Origin: Longibacter salinarum
GTDB lineage: Bacteria > Bacteroidota > Rhodothermia > Rhodothermales > Salinibacteraceae
NCBI RefSeq assembly: GCF_002554795.1
Contig: NZ_PDEQ01000008.1
Coordinates: forward strand, 62,001-126,000
Direction: 5' to 3'
DNA: 64,000 bases
Shown: piece after piece, positions 43,884 through 53,660 of the stretch
How the letters are laid out: each line of letters begins with the position of its first letter
Numbering within the stretch: position 1 is the stretch's first letter
Position numbers and translations under genes: made by a program
The notes under the pieces: generated by a model
Seen by the model: the letters and a program-made list of their open reading frames with translations, nothing else
Database searches by the model: none
What the model was told of the DNA's origin: nothing

Positions 43884-45392
43884 GTGCCCGCTTCTTCCTC
43901 CAACCGTACTGTGGTGTCCGATGAGCACGCCGCCTCCCTGCAAAATGTGGAGGAGGTACGCTCTGGCTCCCGTTCGGATGCGATGGATCCCCTGACACTG
44001 GCGGAGAAGAACGCGGTCACGCGGGACGCTGTCGACGCAGCCATTACGCAACGCGTTTATCAGTACACGCGACCCGTATCCGCCGGTCTAGCCGTCATGT
44101 ACGCCGGGTTCTCCGTCTTGCATGTCTTCGCGCTTTCGCCGGCGTCAGCATGGATCATGAGTCCGCTCGCTGCCATAACGGCCCTCGTTTGTTTTGGCCT
44201 CTGGGTGGCATGGAAGAAACTGCCGGTGGAAGCGCCCTACCCGCACATGGTCGGGGCCTTTATCTCCGCGCTGGTCATTGCGAATGTGCTTACTCACATC
44301 GCGGTCGAGGACAATCTGGAGGTGACGACACACCTCATACTTATGCTTCTCGGGACCAGCGTCCTGCTTCTCTCGTCCCGCTGGCTCGCCCTCGTCATCG
44401 TCGCGTCTCTTCTCGGCTGGGGCACGATCGTGCTGACCACGGGACCGTACGCGTCTATCCTGCACTACGCAACCACTCTGCTGACGACGACGCTCCTCTC
44501 AGGAATCATTCATATCGCCCTGCGACGCGCCACCCGTCAGAGCGAGCGACGCCGCCTCTCTGCAGAACGCCTACAAACGGCCCTGTCTCGCGCTCTTGAT
44601 GCTGAAGCACGTGCCCGCCGCCAGCTCGAAGATACGAACCACGCCCTGGAGACGGCGGTGCATGAAGCGGAGGAGTTAAATGAGATGCAGGCCGCCTTTC
44701 TCTCGGACATGAGCCACGAAATTCGCACGCCGCTCACATCGATCATCGGGTTCGCAGAGGTTCTGAGCGAAGAAAACCCTGCCGACGCCGAACACTTTGC
44801 CGACCTGATCCGGCAAAGCAGTGAGCGACTGATGGAAACAGTTAACTCGGTTCTTGACCTCTCGAAACTGAAGCGGGGCGTCGCCGAATTCCGGCCCGAG
44901 CGCGTCGACGTGGACGACCTGCTCCAGGACACGCTCATGCTATTCCGCGGGCGCACCGATGCTGAGGACATGAATCTCGCTCTCGAAACGCCAAAGGAAC
45001 CGGTCGTTGCCCGACTCGACCCCTCCTCGCTCAACCGGATTACGTCAAACCTCGTCAGCAATGCCGTCAAATTCTGTGATGCGGGCGACGACATTACGGT
45101 GCGACTGGAAGCGACGGACGACACCGTTTCGATATCGGTCGAAGATACCGGACCCGGCATTCGACCGGAGTTTCGCGCCAAACTGTTCGAGCCGTTTCAC
45201 CGGGACGAGTCGCTGTCCCGACAGGGCACCGGTCTCGGCCTCACGATTACGCGCCGACTCGTCGAGGCGATGGACGGCACAATCGAGGTCGACAGCGTCT
45301 ACGGCGAAGGAACGACGTTCACGGTTACGCTACCGCGGTCACTCGATGAAGGCGATTTAGAAGTGAGCTCCAGCGAGGCGAGCTGCGCATAG
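43884..45392 (+). CDS. Membrane-bound sensor histidine kinase
   Basis: The protein (502 residues) has five to six membrane helices between about residues 64 and 212, a coiled-coil linker (RRRLSAERLQTALSRALDAE...), a HisKA domain with phosphoacceptor His278 in SDMSHEIRTPL, and a HATPase domain with N-box (NLVSNAVKF), G1 (DTGPGIR) and G2 (GTGLGL). The sensor part is a plain membrane bundle without PAS or periplasmic domain. No response regulator is adjacent; the nearest is the PhoB-like gene 6 kb away on the other strand, whose own operon lacks a kinase. The start is GTG at 43884; Met34 is an alternative. Confidence 0.9.
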   Translation: MPASSSNRTVVSDEHAASLQNVEEVRSGSRSDAMDPLTLAEKNAVTRDAVDAAITQRVYQYTRPVSAGLAVMYAGFSVLHVFALSPASAWIMSPLAAITALVCFGLWVAWKKLPVEAPYPHMVGAFISALVIANVLTHIAVEDNLEVTTHLILMLLGTSVLLLSSRWLALVIVASLLGWGTIVLTTGPYASILHYATTLLTTTLLSGIIHIALRRATRQSERRRLSAERLQTALSRALDAEARARRQLEDTNHALETAVHEAEELNEMQAAFLSDMSHEIRTPLTSIIGFAEVLSEENPADAEHFADLIRQSSERLMETVNSVLDLSKLKRGVAEFRPERVDVDDLLQDTLMLFRGRTDAEDMNLALETPKEPVVARLDPSSLNRITSNLVSNAVKFCDAGDDITVRLEATDDTVSISVEDTGPGIRPEFRAKLFEPFHRDESLSRQGTGLGLTITRRLVEAMDGTIEVDSVYGEGTTFTVTLPRSLDEGDLEVSSSEASCA

Positions 45393-45402
45393 TAGCCACC
45401 GG

Positions 45403-46233
45403 TTAAGCCGCGCGCCGATGCGGTTGCGTCTCCCGCGTTCGGGAAAATAGCTCGTCGCCGTCGGCGTTGCAGAATCGCGTGGTCATCTCCAGCCGATCGA
45501 GCGTGATCACGGCAAAGCCCGGTGTCGCCTCCTGAAACTCAACCCCACTCGGTGAAGCCCCATTCGACAGAGGCTCAGCACCGGCGCCGGCACCGCTCAG
45601 CACCTCGCCGATTCCCTCCTCGTCCGCCAGCTGCAACCGCTGGTCGTACCCGCAGAGATAAGCCTGCGCGCCGAACTGACGGAGCACCGCTCCCACGTCG
45701 TCTCCCCCCGGCTCCGAGGCGAGCGACGACAGCGCATGGTGCCCAATCACGATCTTCCAGTCCGACCGTGAGGGCGCAAGCATGTTGCGAAGCCAGTACA
45801 TCTGCAGCATCGGCTCGCGGTGCGGCACCATGTCGCGGTCACCGGACAGCGGCGTCGAGTCGAGAATCACGAACTGGGCGTGCGTCTGATCGTCGACGCG
45901 CTTGTTGACCGAGTAAAACCGACCCGGCATCCGCCAACGCAGGTCGTGCTTCGCGTACTCCACCTGAGCATCCGGACTTCCCTGATAGCACCGGTCTCCA
46001 AGACAGGCGTACCACGGCAGATCCAGCGTCGGCACGTCGTACACCGCGTCGAAGCTGTCGTGCCACTGCGGATCCAGCACACCGTTGACACCCTTTGGGC
46101 GAAAATTGTCGCCCGTGGTGACGACGAAGTCGACGTCATAACGCTGGGACGCACGAGCAAGCCCCTGGGCAACGGCAGCCTGCTCATGATGCCCATGGCG
46201 ACCCCAGTTGCCGAGAACGAGGAAGGAAAGCAT
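45403..46233 (-). CDS. Calcineurin-like metallophosphoesterase homolog lacking most metal ligands
   Basis: The 276-residue protein follows the plan of purple/tartrate-resistant acid phosphatases: LVLGNWGRHG at the N terminus, TTGDNF, CLGDRCYQG, VIGHHALSS and LCGYDQRLQL. Compared with the family motifs GDxG, GDxxY, GNHD, GHxx and GHDH, the ligand positions read Asn9 for Asp, Arg81-Cys82 for His-Asp, and Tyr196-Gln198 for the two His; only Asp42 and His165-His166 remain. It is therefore probably not a normal dinuclear-metal phosphatase. No signal peptide is seen. It lies 210 bp downstream of phoU on the same strand. The start at 46233 is chosen because motif I begins there. Confidence 0.8.
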   Translation of the reverse strand: MLSFLVLGNWGRHGHHEQAAVAQGLARASQRYDVDFVVTTGDNFRPKGVNGVLDPQWHDSFDAVYDVPTLDLPWYACLGDRCYQGSPDAQVEYAKHDLRWRMPGRFYSVNKRVDDQTHAQFVILDSTPLSGDRDMVPHREPMLQMYWLRNMLAPSRSDWKIVIGHHALSSLASEPGGDDVGAVLRQFGAQAYLCGYDQRLQLADEEGIGEVLSGAGAGAEPLSNGASPSGVEFQEATPGFAVITLDRLEMTTRFCNADGDELFSRTRETQPHRRAA

Positions 46234-46443
46234 GTGGAAACGAGGGAATGGGCAGAAAGACAGTCGAAGTAGCAGATGCACCCGCGAACGGACCCTGTCG
46301 CATAGCCACCGGCGCAAACCATCACTCGGTCATCCCACCGTGGCACGGCACATCCATTACGTTACGCAAGAATGATGACAGTCTACATGGTCCATTTGGG
46401 TTTTTCCTGGGACAAATACGCCTGGAAGCGCTTCAGGAGACGA

Positions 46444-47121
46444 TCATGACGACTCAGCTCGCAAGCCACGGTGGCGAATATCATTGCCCTCGATCATGAA
46501 GACGATGCTCTTGGCAACATTTTTCGCGTGATCCGAAATTCGCTCCAGGCCTTTGCTTGCCGTCAACAGATGCGCCACAACTTCCGCGCGCTCCCGGTGC
46601 GACCTTGACATCTCTACCAGCATGGAGAAGTTGTCCGCGTGCATGCGGTTCACCTGAAGATCACGAGCGATGACCTTTCGCGCCTTCAATCGGTCCTCCT
46701 CCAAAAAGGCGACTTCGACCTCGCGCAGCATGCCGCGGGCCATATCGGCCATCTCGGGAATGTACGTTTTGACGATCAGGCCAGGCCAGTCGACGAGGTG
46801 CTCTGCATTTCGCGATAGATTGCGGCAGTGATCACCGATGCGCTCGAAGTCCGTATTGATCTTCACCGCCATGATCAGCATGCGAAGGTCAACCGCGACG
46901 GGCGCGTGGAGCGCCAGAATGCGCTCGCACTGCTCATCGATCTTCATTTCAAGCTCGTCGATCGCGTCGTCGCGCTCGATCACCGTATCGGCCAGCTCCG
47001 TATCGCCATTCAAGAGCGCATTGGTCGCGTCGGCGAACTGCTCGTCCACGCGCCCAGCCATTTCGATGATCAGGCTCTGCAACGATGCCAGCTCGCGATC
47101 TAGCTGTAATCGGTTAGACAT
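46444..47121 (-). CDS. phoU: Phosphate transport regulator PhoU
   Basis: The protein (225 residues) is all-helical with the two PhoU repeats. The repeat signature EDxxxxxxExxVDxxC is represented by RDDAIDELEMKIDEQCERIL in the first half, followed by INTDFERIGDHCRNLSRNA, and the second half has LERISDHAKNVAKSIVFMIEG. PhoU links the Pst transporter to the PhoR-PhoB system and shuts it down when phosphate is plentiful. The ATG at 47121 (MSNRLQLDREL) gives the family N terminus. It is the last classical gene of the pst operon. Confidence 0.95.
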   Translation of the reverse strand: MSNRLQLDRELASLQSLIIEMAGRVDEQFADATNALLNGDTELADTVIERDDAIDELEMKIDEQCERILALHAPVAVDLRMLIMAVKINTDFERIGDHCRNLSRNAEHLVDWPGLIVKTYIPEMADMARGMLREVEVAFLEEDRLKARKVIARDLQVNRMHADNFSMLVEMSRSHRERAEVVAHLLTASKGLERISDHAKNVAKSIVFMIEGNDIRHRGLRAESS

Positions 47122-47208
47122 AAGACAGAGCGGGATAAGGGTGGAAAGCCACGCGCCCGGCCACTCACACATGGGCCTCGCGCCACGAACTAACGGCAAC
47201 CGTTCCGT

Positions 47209-48096
47209 TCAGCCGAAGCGTCCGGTAACATATGCTTCCGTGCGGTCATTTTGAGGACGCGTGAAGATCTGATCGGTTCGATTCATCTCCACGAGCTTCC
47301 CCATGTACAGGAACGCGGTCTCGTCGCTGATCCGCGAGGCCTGCTGCATATTATGTGTTACGATGATAATCGTATAATCGTTTTTCAGCTCGGTAATCGT
47401 TTCCTCCACCTTAGAGGTCGCGATAGGATCGAGCGCGCTGGCCGGCTCATCCATCAGTACCACGTCGGGCTCCACCGCGAGGGTCCGCGCGATGCACAGA
47501 CGCTGCTGCTGGCCGCCGCTCAGGTCGTACGCCGGCGCACCCAGACGATCCTTGACCTCGTCCCAGAGAGCAGCCTGACGTAGGGATCGCTCGACGAGCG
47601 CGTCCATGTCGCCCGTAAATCCGTTGATCTTCGCACCCCACGCGACATTCTTGTAGATCGTCTTGGGGAATGGATTCGGCTTCTGAAAAACCATTCCGAT
47701 TCGGCGTCGGACCATCACCGGATCCGCCTTGCGGTCGTAGATGTCCTGGCCGTCCAGCGTAATGCGTCCCTCAAGTGTCGTACCCTGGATCAGCTCGTTC
47801 ATGCGGTTCATACAGCGGAGCAGTGTCGACTTCCCACAGCCGGATGGCCCGATGAGCGCCGTCACCCTGTTCGGCTGAATATCCATCGTGATGCCCTTCA
47901 GCGCGTGGGTGTCGCCGTACCAGAAGTTGAGATCCTCGACCCGAATCTTTGCCATACCACTGTGTTCTGACGCTCTGATCGCTTGGCTCGGCTCCGCCGC
48001 CTCATCACCCCGATGCGCCGCTGCACCATTCGTACGGGGATCCGTTTCCGCGAGCGGCTCCGTGCGCGGGTTCGATGTCTTGGTAGAATCGGTCAT
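47209..48096 (-). CDS. pstB: Phosphate ABC transporter ATP-binding protein PstB
   Basis: The ABC ATPase of 295 residues has Walker [10 protein letters not shown], the Q-loop [12 protein letters not shown] typical of PstB, the signature [16 protein letters not shown], Walker [14 protein letters not shown] and the H-loop [10 protein letters not shown]. It powers phosphate uptake through PstC-PstA. The first 47 residues are a polar extension before [14 protein letters not shown]; translation could start at either methionine. It sits 57 bp after pstA and 87 bp before phoU. Confidence 0.96.
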   Translation of the reverse strand: MTDSTKTSNPRTEPLAETDPRTNGAAAHRGDEAAEPSQAIRASEHSGMAKIRVEDLNFWYGDTHALKGITMDIQPNRVTALIGPSGCGKSTLLRCMNRMNELIQGTTLEGRITLDGQDIYDRKADPVMVRRRIGMVFQKPNPFPKTIYKNVAWGAKINGFTGDMDALVERSLRQAALWDEVKDRLGAPAYDLSGGQQQRLCIARTLAVEPDVVLMDEPASALDPIATSKVEETITELKNDYTIIIVTHNMQQASRISDETAFLYMGKLVEMNRTDQIFTRPQNDRTEAYVTGRFG

Positions 48097-48153
48097 AGCA
48101 GTCGATCCGTTTGCGTCTGGACGTCCGGGTGGGTGATGAAATGTATGCGGCGG

Positions 48154-49035
48154 TCAGTCGCCCGCCCGCTTTCCCTCGAAGTAATTGCGAAGCAGAATGG
48201 CCGACAGGTTCATCGCGAACAGCAAGATCATGAGGACCACAATCGCCGCGGCGGCCAATCCACGGAATTCGTCCTGCGGCCGGGCCGTCCAGTTGAAGAT
48301 CTGAATCGGCAGGACCGTAAACGGGTCGAGCACGCTGTTCGGCGCCATCACCATTCCGGCCGCGCCGACCATGATCAGCGGGGCAGTTTCTCCGATCGCA
48401 CGACTCAGCGAAAGGATGACGCCCGTCAGAATGCCCGGAGCGGCCGATGGCAGCACATGACTCCAGATCACCTGCGACCGGGTGGCGCCGAGAGCAAACG
48501 CAGCTTCACGCATTCCGCTCGGGATTCCGCGAAGTGCCTCCTGCGTGCTGATTATGATGATCGGGAGGACGAGCAGGCCAAGCGTCATCGCCCCGGCCAT
48601 CACGCTGCTTCCCAGCGCGACGAACCGGACGAAGATAGCGAGCCCCAGAATGCCGTAAATCACGGAAGGCACGCCGGCGAGGTTGGCGATATTCACCTGA
48701 ATCGTCTGCAGGAACCAGCCTTCGGTTGCGTACTCCTCGAGGTATATCGCGGAGGCCACACCAAGCGGGACGGCGATAAGCCCCGTCAGCCCCATCACCC
48801 AGAGCGAGCCGACGATGGCCGGCCAGATGCCGGCACGCTCCGGCAGCCGCGACGGCATCTGCGTCAGAAACTCCACATTGAGCCACGGTGCAGCCTGGAC
48901 AGCCACATCCACGAGCAATGCGATGAGTACCAGGAGTCCGAACACGGTGGCGAGGAAGAAGAAGCCGGCCATGAAGGCACCAAACGCTTTCCGTCGGTCT
49001 CGCCTCAACTGGAATGTACCCGAAGCATCGGTCAT
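48154..49035 (-). CDS. pstA: Phosphate ABC transporter permease PstA
   Basis: This 293-residue membrane protein has six helices. The inner-loop motif EALRGIPSGMREAAFALGATRSQVI, with the EAA-type GATR contact site for PstB, is followed by SLSRAIGETAPLIMVGA, a hallmark of PstA. It forms the phosphate channel with PstC. A long periplasmic loop lies between helices 1 and 2. Confidence 0.95.
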   Translation of the reverse strand: MTDASGTFQLRRDRRKAFGAFMAGFFFLATVFGLLVLIALLVDVAVQAAPWLNVEFLTQMPSRLPERAGIWPAIVGSLWVMGLTGLIAVPLGVASAIYLEEYATEGWFLQTIQVNIANLAGVPSVIYGILGLAIFVRFVALGSSVMAGAMTLGLLVLPIIIISTQEALRGIPSGMREAAFALGATRSQVIWSHVLPSAAPGILTGVILSLSRAIGETAPLIMVGAAGMVMAPNSVLDPFTVLPIQIFNWTARPQDEFRGLAAAAIVVLMILLFAMNLSAILLRNYFEGKRAGD

Positions 49036-49111
49036 ATCATATTCTGCCCTAACTCGTGGTCAACGTCGCCCTTACTCGTTTCTCGTTCCCTATTAGCGGT
49101 CCGCTATCTCG

Positions 49112-50191
49112 TTAGTATTTGTCCTGGTAGCGAGCGACAATTCGATTCGCGAGGATGTTCATTCCAAGCGTGATCAGAAACAGCACGAGTCCGACCGCGA
49201 AGAGCGACTTGTACTCGATCGTCGACTGCGCGATGTCGCCTTTCCCCATCTGTACGATAAATGCCGTCATCGTCTGAATCGACTCCGTCGGGTCGAGCGT
49301 CAGCTTCGGCGTTGCCCCGGCGGCCAGCGTCACGATCATCGTTTCGCCAATCGCGCGGCTGAGAGCCAGAATGAAGCTCGCCACGATGCCGCTAAATGCC
49401 GACGGCACCACCACGCGCATAACCACCTCAAGCTTCGTCGCGCCGAGAGCGTAGGCCCCGTTCCACAGGCTCCTGGGCACCGCCTGGATTGCATCTTCGC
49501 TCAGGGAGGCCACCATCGGGATCACCATGATGCCGACGACGATCCCGGCGCTCAGTGCGTTGAAAACACCGAGGTCGCCCGTCCAGGGCTCAGTGGGTGG
49601 GGACACGAAGGGCAGCAGACGCAGGACAAACGCATAGGCCTCGTAGAAAACGGGAGCGACGTGCGGCAAAGCGGTCTGCAACAACGGTGTCACGAAGGTG
49701 AGCGCAAAGTAACCGTAGACAACCGTCGGCACGCCGGCCAGCAGTTCGATTCCGGGCTTCAGCCATTTTCGAAGCCAGACCGGAGCATACGCACTCAGGT
49801 AGATGGCACTCGCGAGGCCGAGCGGCATCGAAACCAGAGCCGAGATGACTGTAATCAGCACAGTGCCCGCGATGAGCGGCCAGATGCCAAAATGCTTGTC
49901 CGCAAACTGCGGGGTCCACTGCGTGCTGCCAAGAAACTCTCCAATGCTCACCTCCTGAAAGAAGGCCGCGGACTCGACGACGAGGACGGCAGCGATCCCG
50001 AGTGTGGTAAGGATGCTCACGAGTGCGCATGCGCCGAGTGCGTATCGAATCACCCGTTCTTTCGGGCTATCGAAGACGTTCGCATGGAGGGTCTCGCCGG
50101 TCCGACTCCCTTTCGACGCGGCCGAAGCTGCCGCCGGATCGACGGCGGACTCAGAGACCGGCGCCTCAGATGTGGACGTGGGATCTGTCAT
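49112..50191 (-). CDS. pstC: Phosphate ABC transporter permease PstC
   Basis: The protein (359 residues) has six helices and the PstC contact motif AIQAVPRSLWNGAYALGATKLEV followed by LSRAIGETMIVTLAAG. An N-terminal polar stretch of about 45 residues precedes the first helix (YALGACALVSILTTLGIAAV). A large extracytoplasmic segment (FGIWPLIAGT upstream, VFYEAYAFVLRLLPFVSPP later) lies between helices. It pairs with PstA. Confidence 0.94.
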   Translation of the reverse strand: MTDPTSTSEAPVSESAVDPAAASAASKGSRTGETLHANVFDSPKERVIRYALGACALVSILTTLGIAAVLVVESAAFFQEVSIGEFLGSTQWTPQFADKHFGIWPLIAGTVLITVISALVSMPLGLASAIYLSAYAPVWLRKWLKPGIELLAGVPTVVYGYFALTFVTPLLQTALPHVAPVFYEAYAFVLRLLPFVSPPTEPWTGDLGVFNALSAGIVVGIMVIPMVASLSEDAIQAVPRSLWNGAYALGATKLEVVMRVVVPSAFSGIVASFILALSRAIGETMIVTLAAGATPKLTLDPTESIQTMTAFIVQMGKGDIAQSTIEYKSLFAVGLVLFLITLGMNILANRIVARYQDKY

Positions 50192-50253
50192 TCATGTGAT
50201 GGAGACCGTGGAAAAGGGGCGGTGGATCGATACACGCTCGCTCTCTTCCATCA

Positions 50254-51324
50254 TTATTCCGCGGGTGGACCGGACACCGAGTCGGCCGGTGCCGTGCCGC
50301 CGCGAAGGACTGTTTCGATATCGGCACTGGCCTTCACATCCTCTCGGCCAAACAGCGTCCCGGTGCGGCCTTCGGTGAAACGCTGCAATCCGAGCGCGTA
50401 CGCCTGATCCGACAGCGGGACGTAGCCGACCTGGGGTGCAAGATTCGCCACGTTGTCCATGTAGAACTGAATGAAGCGCTGGATGGCCTCCCGCTTCGCT
50501 GCTTCGGAACGGATGTACACGAACAGGGGACGCGAGAGCGGGCGGTACTCGCCCGTTTGAATGGTCGACGCGTTCGGCGCGATGCACTCCGCCCCTCCAC
50601 CAAGGGTGTCGGCGTCAACCTTCATCAGAACAAGCTTGTCGGCGTTGTTCTCGTAGTACGCAAAGCCGAAGTATCCCAGAGCGCCCGTCGTGCCAGACAC
50701 GCCCTGGACCAAAACGTTGTCGTCTTCGCTCGCGCTAAAATCCGTCCGGCTGGCCCCACTCTCTCCAACAACCGCCTCCGTAAAGTAGTCGTACGTGCCA
50801 CTCGCCGTCCCCGGACCATACAGCTTCAAAGACACATCGGGAAATCCGTCTCGGACATCACTCCACTGCGTGACCTCGCTGTTCGGTTCCCAGATGCGGC
50901 GAAGTTCGTCAGCGGTCAGGCAATCTGTCCAGTCGACACCTGGATGGGCGGTCACAGCAATCCCGTCGTACGCGACCGGCATCTCGATAAACGAAATTCC
51001 AGCCTCGTCGGCACGCTCGATCTCGCTCGGCGTGATCGGACGCGAGGCGTCATTCATGTCGGTTTCAGCGCGGAGAAATTTTGAGAATCCACCGCCGGTC
51101 CCGCTCTCCCCAACCGTTACTCGAACATCCGGATTCGCCCGCATGAACTCCTCTGCCACGGCTTCCGTCAGCGGATACGTTGTGCTCGACCCATCGATAC
51201 GGATCGTTGTCGTCGAGGCCTCGTCATTCCCGCACCCTGAGATAACAAAAAGCAGAAGAAACACAAGCGTACATCTTAACACGCTCGATCGGGCGATTGC
51301 GTAGCTGGAGAGAAAGCCAATCAT
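50254..51324 (-). CDS. pstS: Phosphate-binding lipoprotein PstS
   Basis: The 356-residue protein starts with a lipoprotein signal (TLVFLLLFVISGC, Cys31) and has the PstS-type binding-protein fold: IRIDGSSTTYPLTEAV, GESGTGGGFSKF with the phosphate-binding loop, ASRPITPSE, YDGIAVTAHPG and KLYGPGTASGTYDYF. It captures phosphate at the outside of the inner membrane and passes it to PstCA. The lipid anchor is in line with organisms that tether PstS to the inner membrane. Confidence 0.94.
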   Translation of the reverse strand: MIGFLSSYAIARSSVLRCTLVFLLLFVISGCGNDEASTTTIRIDGSSTTYPLTEAVAEEFMRANPDVRVTVGESGTGGGFSKFLRAETDMNDASRPITPSEIERADEAGISFIEMPVAYDGIAVTAHPGVDWTDCLTADELRRIWEPNSEVTQWSDVRDGFPDVSLKLYGPGTASGTYDYFTEAVVGESGASRTDFSASEDDNVLVQGVSGTTGALGYFGFAYYENNADKLVLMKVDADTLGGGAECIAPNASTIQTGEYRPLSRPLFVYIRSEAAKREAIQRFIQFYMDNVANLAPQVGYVPLSDQAYALGLQRFTEGRTGTLFGREDVKASADIETVLRGGTAPADSVSGPPAE

Positions 51325-51383
51325 TGGTCGTGGTTCGAAGCTCGTTAGCTGGACATACGCGCAGGGTCGACAGCGTTTGTGTG

Positions 51384-52088
51384 TTACTCTTTGAACTTAT
51401 AACCGACCCCTTTGACGGTCTCGATATACGTACTGCCGATTTTCTCCCGGATCTTTCGGACGTGGACATCGACGGTCCGGTCGACCACGTAGACGTCCGG
51501 TCCCCACACCTCGTCGAGGATTTCCTGCCGGGAAAAAACTTTGCCCGGATGTGAGGCAAGGAAGTACAACAACTCAAATTCTTTCCTCGGCATCCGAAGC
51601 TCCTCTTCTTCACCCTCGCGCTCCTGAAAAACGAGGTAGCGATCGCGATCCACGGTTAGATCATGCACGGCGAGCTTGTCTGGTGCCACCTCATATCGAC
51701 GCGCCGAGCGAAGCAGTGCCTTCGCCTGACTCACGATGACGGAAATGCTGACCGGCTTACTAAGGTAGATGTCCGCACCTACATCGAGCCCGGCGACCTG
51801 ATCTTCCTCTTCGCTTCTAGCGGTCAACATCATGATGGGAATGGTTCGCAGGTGCGCATCGGCCCGAAGGCGACGGCACGCCTCAATCCCGTCCATGCGA
51901 GGCATCATGACATCCAGAACAATCAGATCTGGGTCATGCTCACGAGCGGCATCCAGCGCCTCAACGCCGTCGTGCGCCTGCAACGTGTTGTAGCCCTCCT
52001 GCTTGAGATTGTACTCCAGGAGGTCGAGCAAGTCTTCCTCGTCATCCACGATGAGGATCGTGGGGGCATCAGAGCGTGGTTCTTCCAC
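51384..52088 (-). CDS. phoB: PhoB-like OmpR-family response regulator
   Basis: The 234-residue protein has a receiver domain (ILIVDDEEDLLDLLEYNL, phosphoacceptor Asp59 in LIVLDVMMPRMDG, and the conserved Lys of LSKPVS) and a C-terminal winged-helix OmpR-type domain (RKEFELLYFLASHPGKVFSRQEIL, VDRTVDVHVRKIREKIG, ETVKGVGYKF). It heads the pst operon with 59 bp to pstS. The cognate kinase phoR is absent from the operon. No clear Pho box was recognised by eye upstream (52089-52310). Confidence 0.92.
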   Translation of the reverse strand: MEEPRSDAPTILIVDDEEDLLDLLEYNLKQEGYNTLQAHDGVEALDAAREHDPDLIVLDVMMPRMDGIEACRRLRADAHLRTIPIMMLTARSEEEDQVAGLDVGADIYLSKPVSISVIVSQAKALLRSARRYEVAPDKLAVHDLTVDRDRYLVFQEREGEEEELRMPRKEFELLYFLASHPGKVFSRQEILDEVWGPDVYVVDRTVDVHVRKIREKIGSTYIETVKGVGYKFKE

Positions 52089-52310
52089 GGCGAAGGTAGC
52101 GGGTTCGTGGGCGGCGTGTGTGTGCGTATGTTACCCTCATCACAAGCACTACGTTGTTATGGAAAGTTTATTATCGCTACATGCCACCATGAACAGGTCA
52201 GATTTTCGCCCGCCCTTGGTTCATATTCCGCATCAATCGTTCGCCGGAACGTCGTCGTCATGACTCGTATCTGATGGGCACGGCTTTCCCCATTCGTTCA
52301 ACCTCGCCCT

Positions 52311-53660
52311 GTGCCCTCTTTTATTCACCGCGTGAAAGCGGCCCTCACTAGCCCGCACGACCGCCCCATTCTAGATCTAGCGGTCCCAGCCCTTGCCGGC
52401 CTGGCAGCGGACCCGCTCGTTTCCCTCGTTGATACGGCCTTCGTCGGACAACTCGGACCGATCCCACTGGCTGCGCTCGGGATCAATGCGTCCATCTTTT
52501 CGATGACGTTCGTCATCTTCAATTTCCTCGCCTACGGCACCACGCCGCGCGTGGGACGCGCCATCGGAACCGGCGACCGGGAGGAAGCCTCCCGCGTTGT
52601 CATGCGTGCGATCCTCCTTGCCATCCTATCCGGAGCCGTTGCCCTCCTCCTGCTGCAGGTGTTCGCTGAACCGATCCTGCGGCTCATGGGGGCAGACGAC
52701 GGGCTCCTCGGTCCCGCCCTCACCTATCTTCGGATCCGAGCGTGCGCCGGGCCCGCCGTCCTCTTGATTACGGCCAGTCACGGCGCTTTCCGGGGCTACC
52801 AGGACACGCGCACCCCGATGAAGGTCACAATCGGGTTCAACATCATTAACGCTACGCTCGACCCGATCCTCATCTTTGGTTTCGACTGGGGCCTCGCCGG
52901 CGCAGCCACGGCGACCGTCGCCGCACAGTGGATCGGCGCCCTCACTTTTCTCGTGCTTCTCCTGCACCGGCGGCGCGAGGAACTGGGCATCCGTCCCCTC
53001 GTGCCGAAGCTGCGCTCTCTGGGGGCCTTCCTCACGATCGGGCGCGACCTATTTATCCGAACGTCAGCCCTCGTCGGCACGATGACGCTCGCGACGGCCA
53101 TCGCGACACGCATTGGCACGACCGCCGTTGCCGCCCACCAGGTAGCCGCCCAGCTCTGGCTCTTCCTCGCGCTCCTCGTCGATGCGCTGGCCGTATCCGG
53201 ACAGGCGCTCGTGTCGAAGCATCTCGGGGCAGGCGACGAGGATGCCGCCCGCTCGGTATCGAATCGTCTCCTCCAGTGGGGCCTCGGCGTCGGCATCCTG
53301 CTTGGCGTAGCGTTCTATGGCCTTCAGCCGGTCTTGCCAGACTTCTTTACCGACGACGCAGCCACGATCGCCGCTGTGCTCACCATCTTCCCATTCGTCG
53401 CTGTGCTTCAGCCGCTCAACGGTCTTGTCTTCGTCTGGGATGGCCTGTACATGGGCGTCGAAGCCTTCAGTTATCTCGCGAAAGCGATGCTCCTTTCGGC
53501 CGGCGCCGCTGCAGCCGTCCTCCTCCTCACGATCCCGATGAACTGGGGCCTCGCCGGCGTCTGGTGGGGCATTACGACGCTGATGGGCGTCCGCCTCCTC
53601 ACGCTGGCTGTACCCTATGCGCGCGGCACCCTCCTCTCGGCCGCCGCCGACTCGGACTGA
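52311..53660 (+). CDS. MATE family efflux transporter
   Basis: This 449-residue membrane protein has twelve helices in the two-bundle MATE plan, with the N-terminal LAVPALAGLAADPLVSLVDTAFVGQLGPIPLAALG and the later FRGYQDTRTPM loop typical of the DinF branch. Family members export cationic drugs or metabolites in exchange for Na+ or H+. The start is GTG at 52311, close to the first helix. It is divergent from phoB. Confidence 0.9.
   Translation: MPSFIHRVKAALTSPHDRPILDLAVPALAGLAADPLVSLVDTAFVGQLGPIPLAALGINASIFSMTFVIFNFLAYGTTPRVGRAIGTGDREEASRVVMRAILLAILSGAVALLLLQVFAEPILRLMGADDGLLGPALTYLRIRACAGPAVLLITASHGAFRGYQDTRTPMKVTIGFNIINATLDPILIFGFDWGLAGAATATVAAQWIGALTFLVLLLHRRREELGIRPLVPKLRSLGAFLTIGRDLFIRTSALVGTMTLATAIATRIGTTAVAAHQVAAQLWLFLALLVDALAVSGQALVSKHLGAGDEDAARSVSNRLLQWGLGVGILLGVAFYGLQPVLPDFFTDDAATIAAVLTIFPFVAVLQPLNGLVFVWDGLYMGVEAFSYLAKAMLLSAGAAAAVLLLTIPMNWGLAGVWWGITTLMGVRLLTLAVPYARGTLLSAAADSD

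Noticed and set aside
47983-49173. 396-residue forward ORF
   Set aside because: Antisense to pstA and the pstB start; composition is His/Arg/Asp-rich shadow sequence.
52089-52310. Pho box upstream of phoB
   Set aside because: No pair of CTGTCAT-like direct repeats could be recognised; PhoB of this lineage may use a different site.
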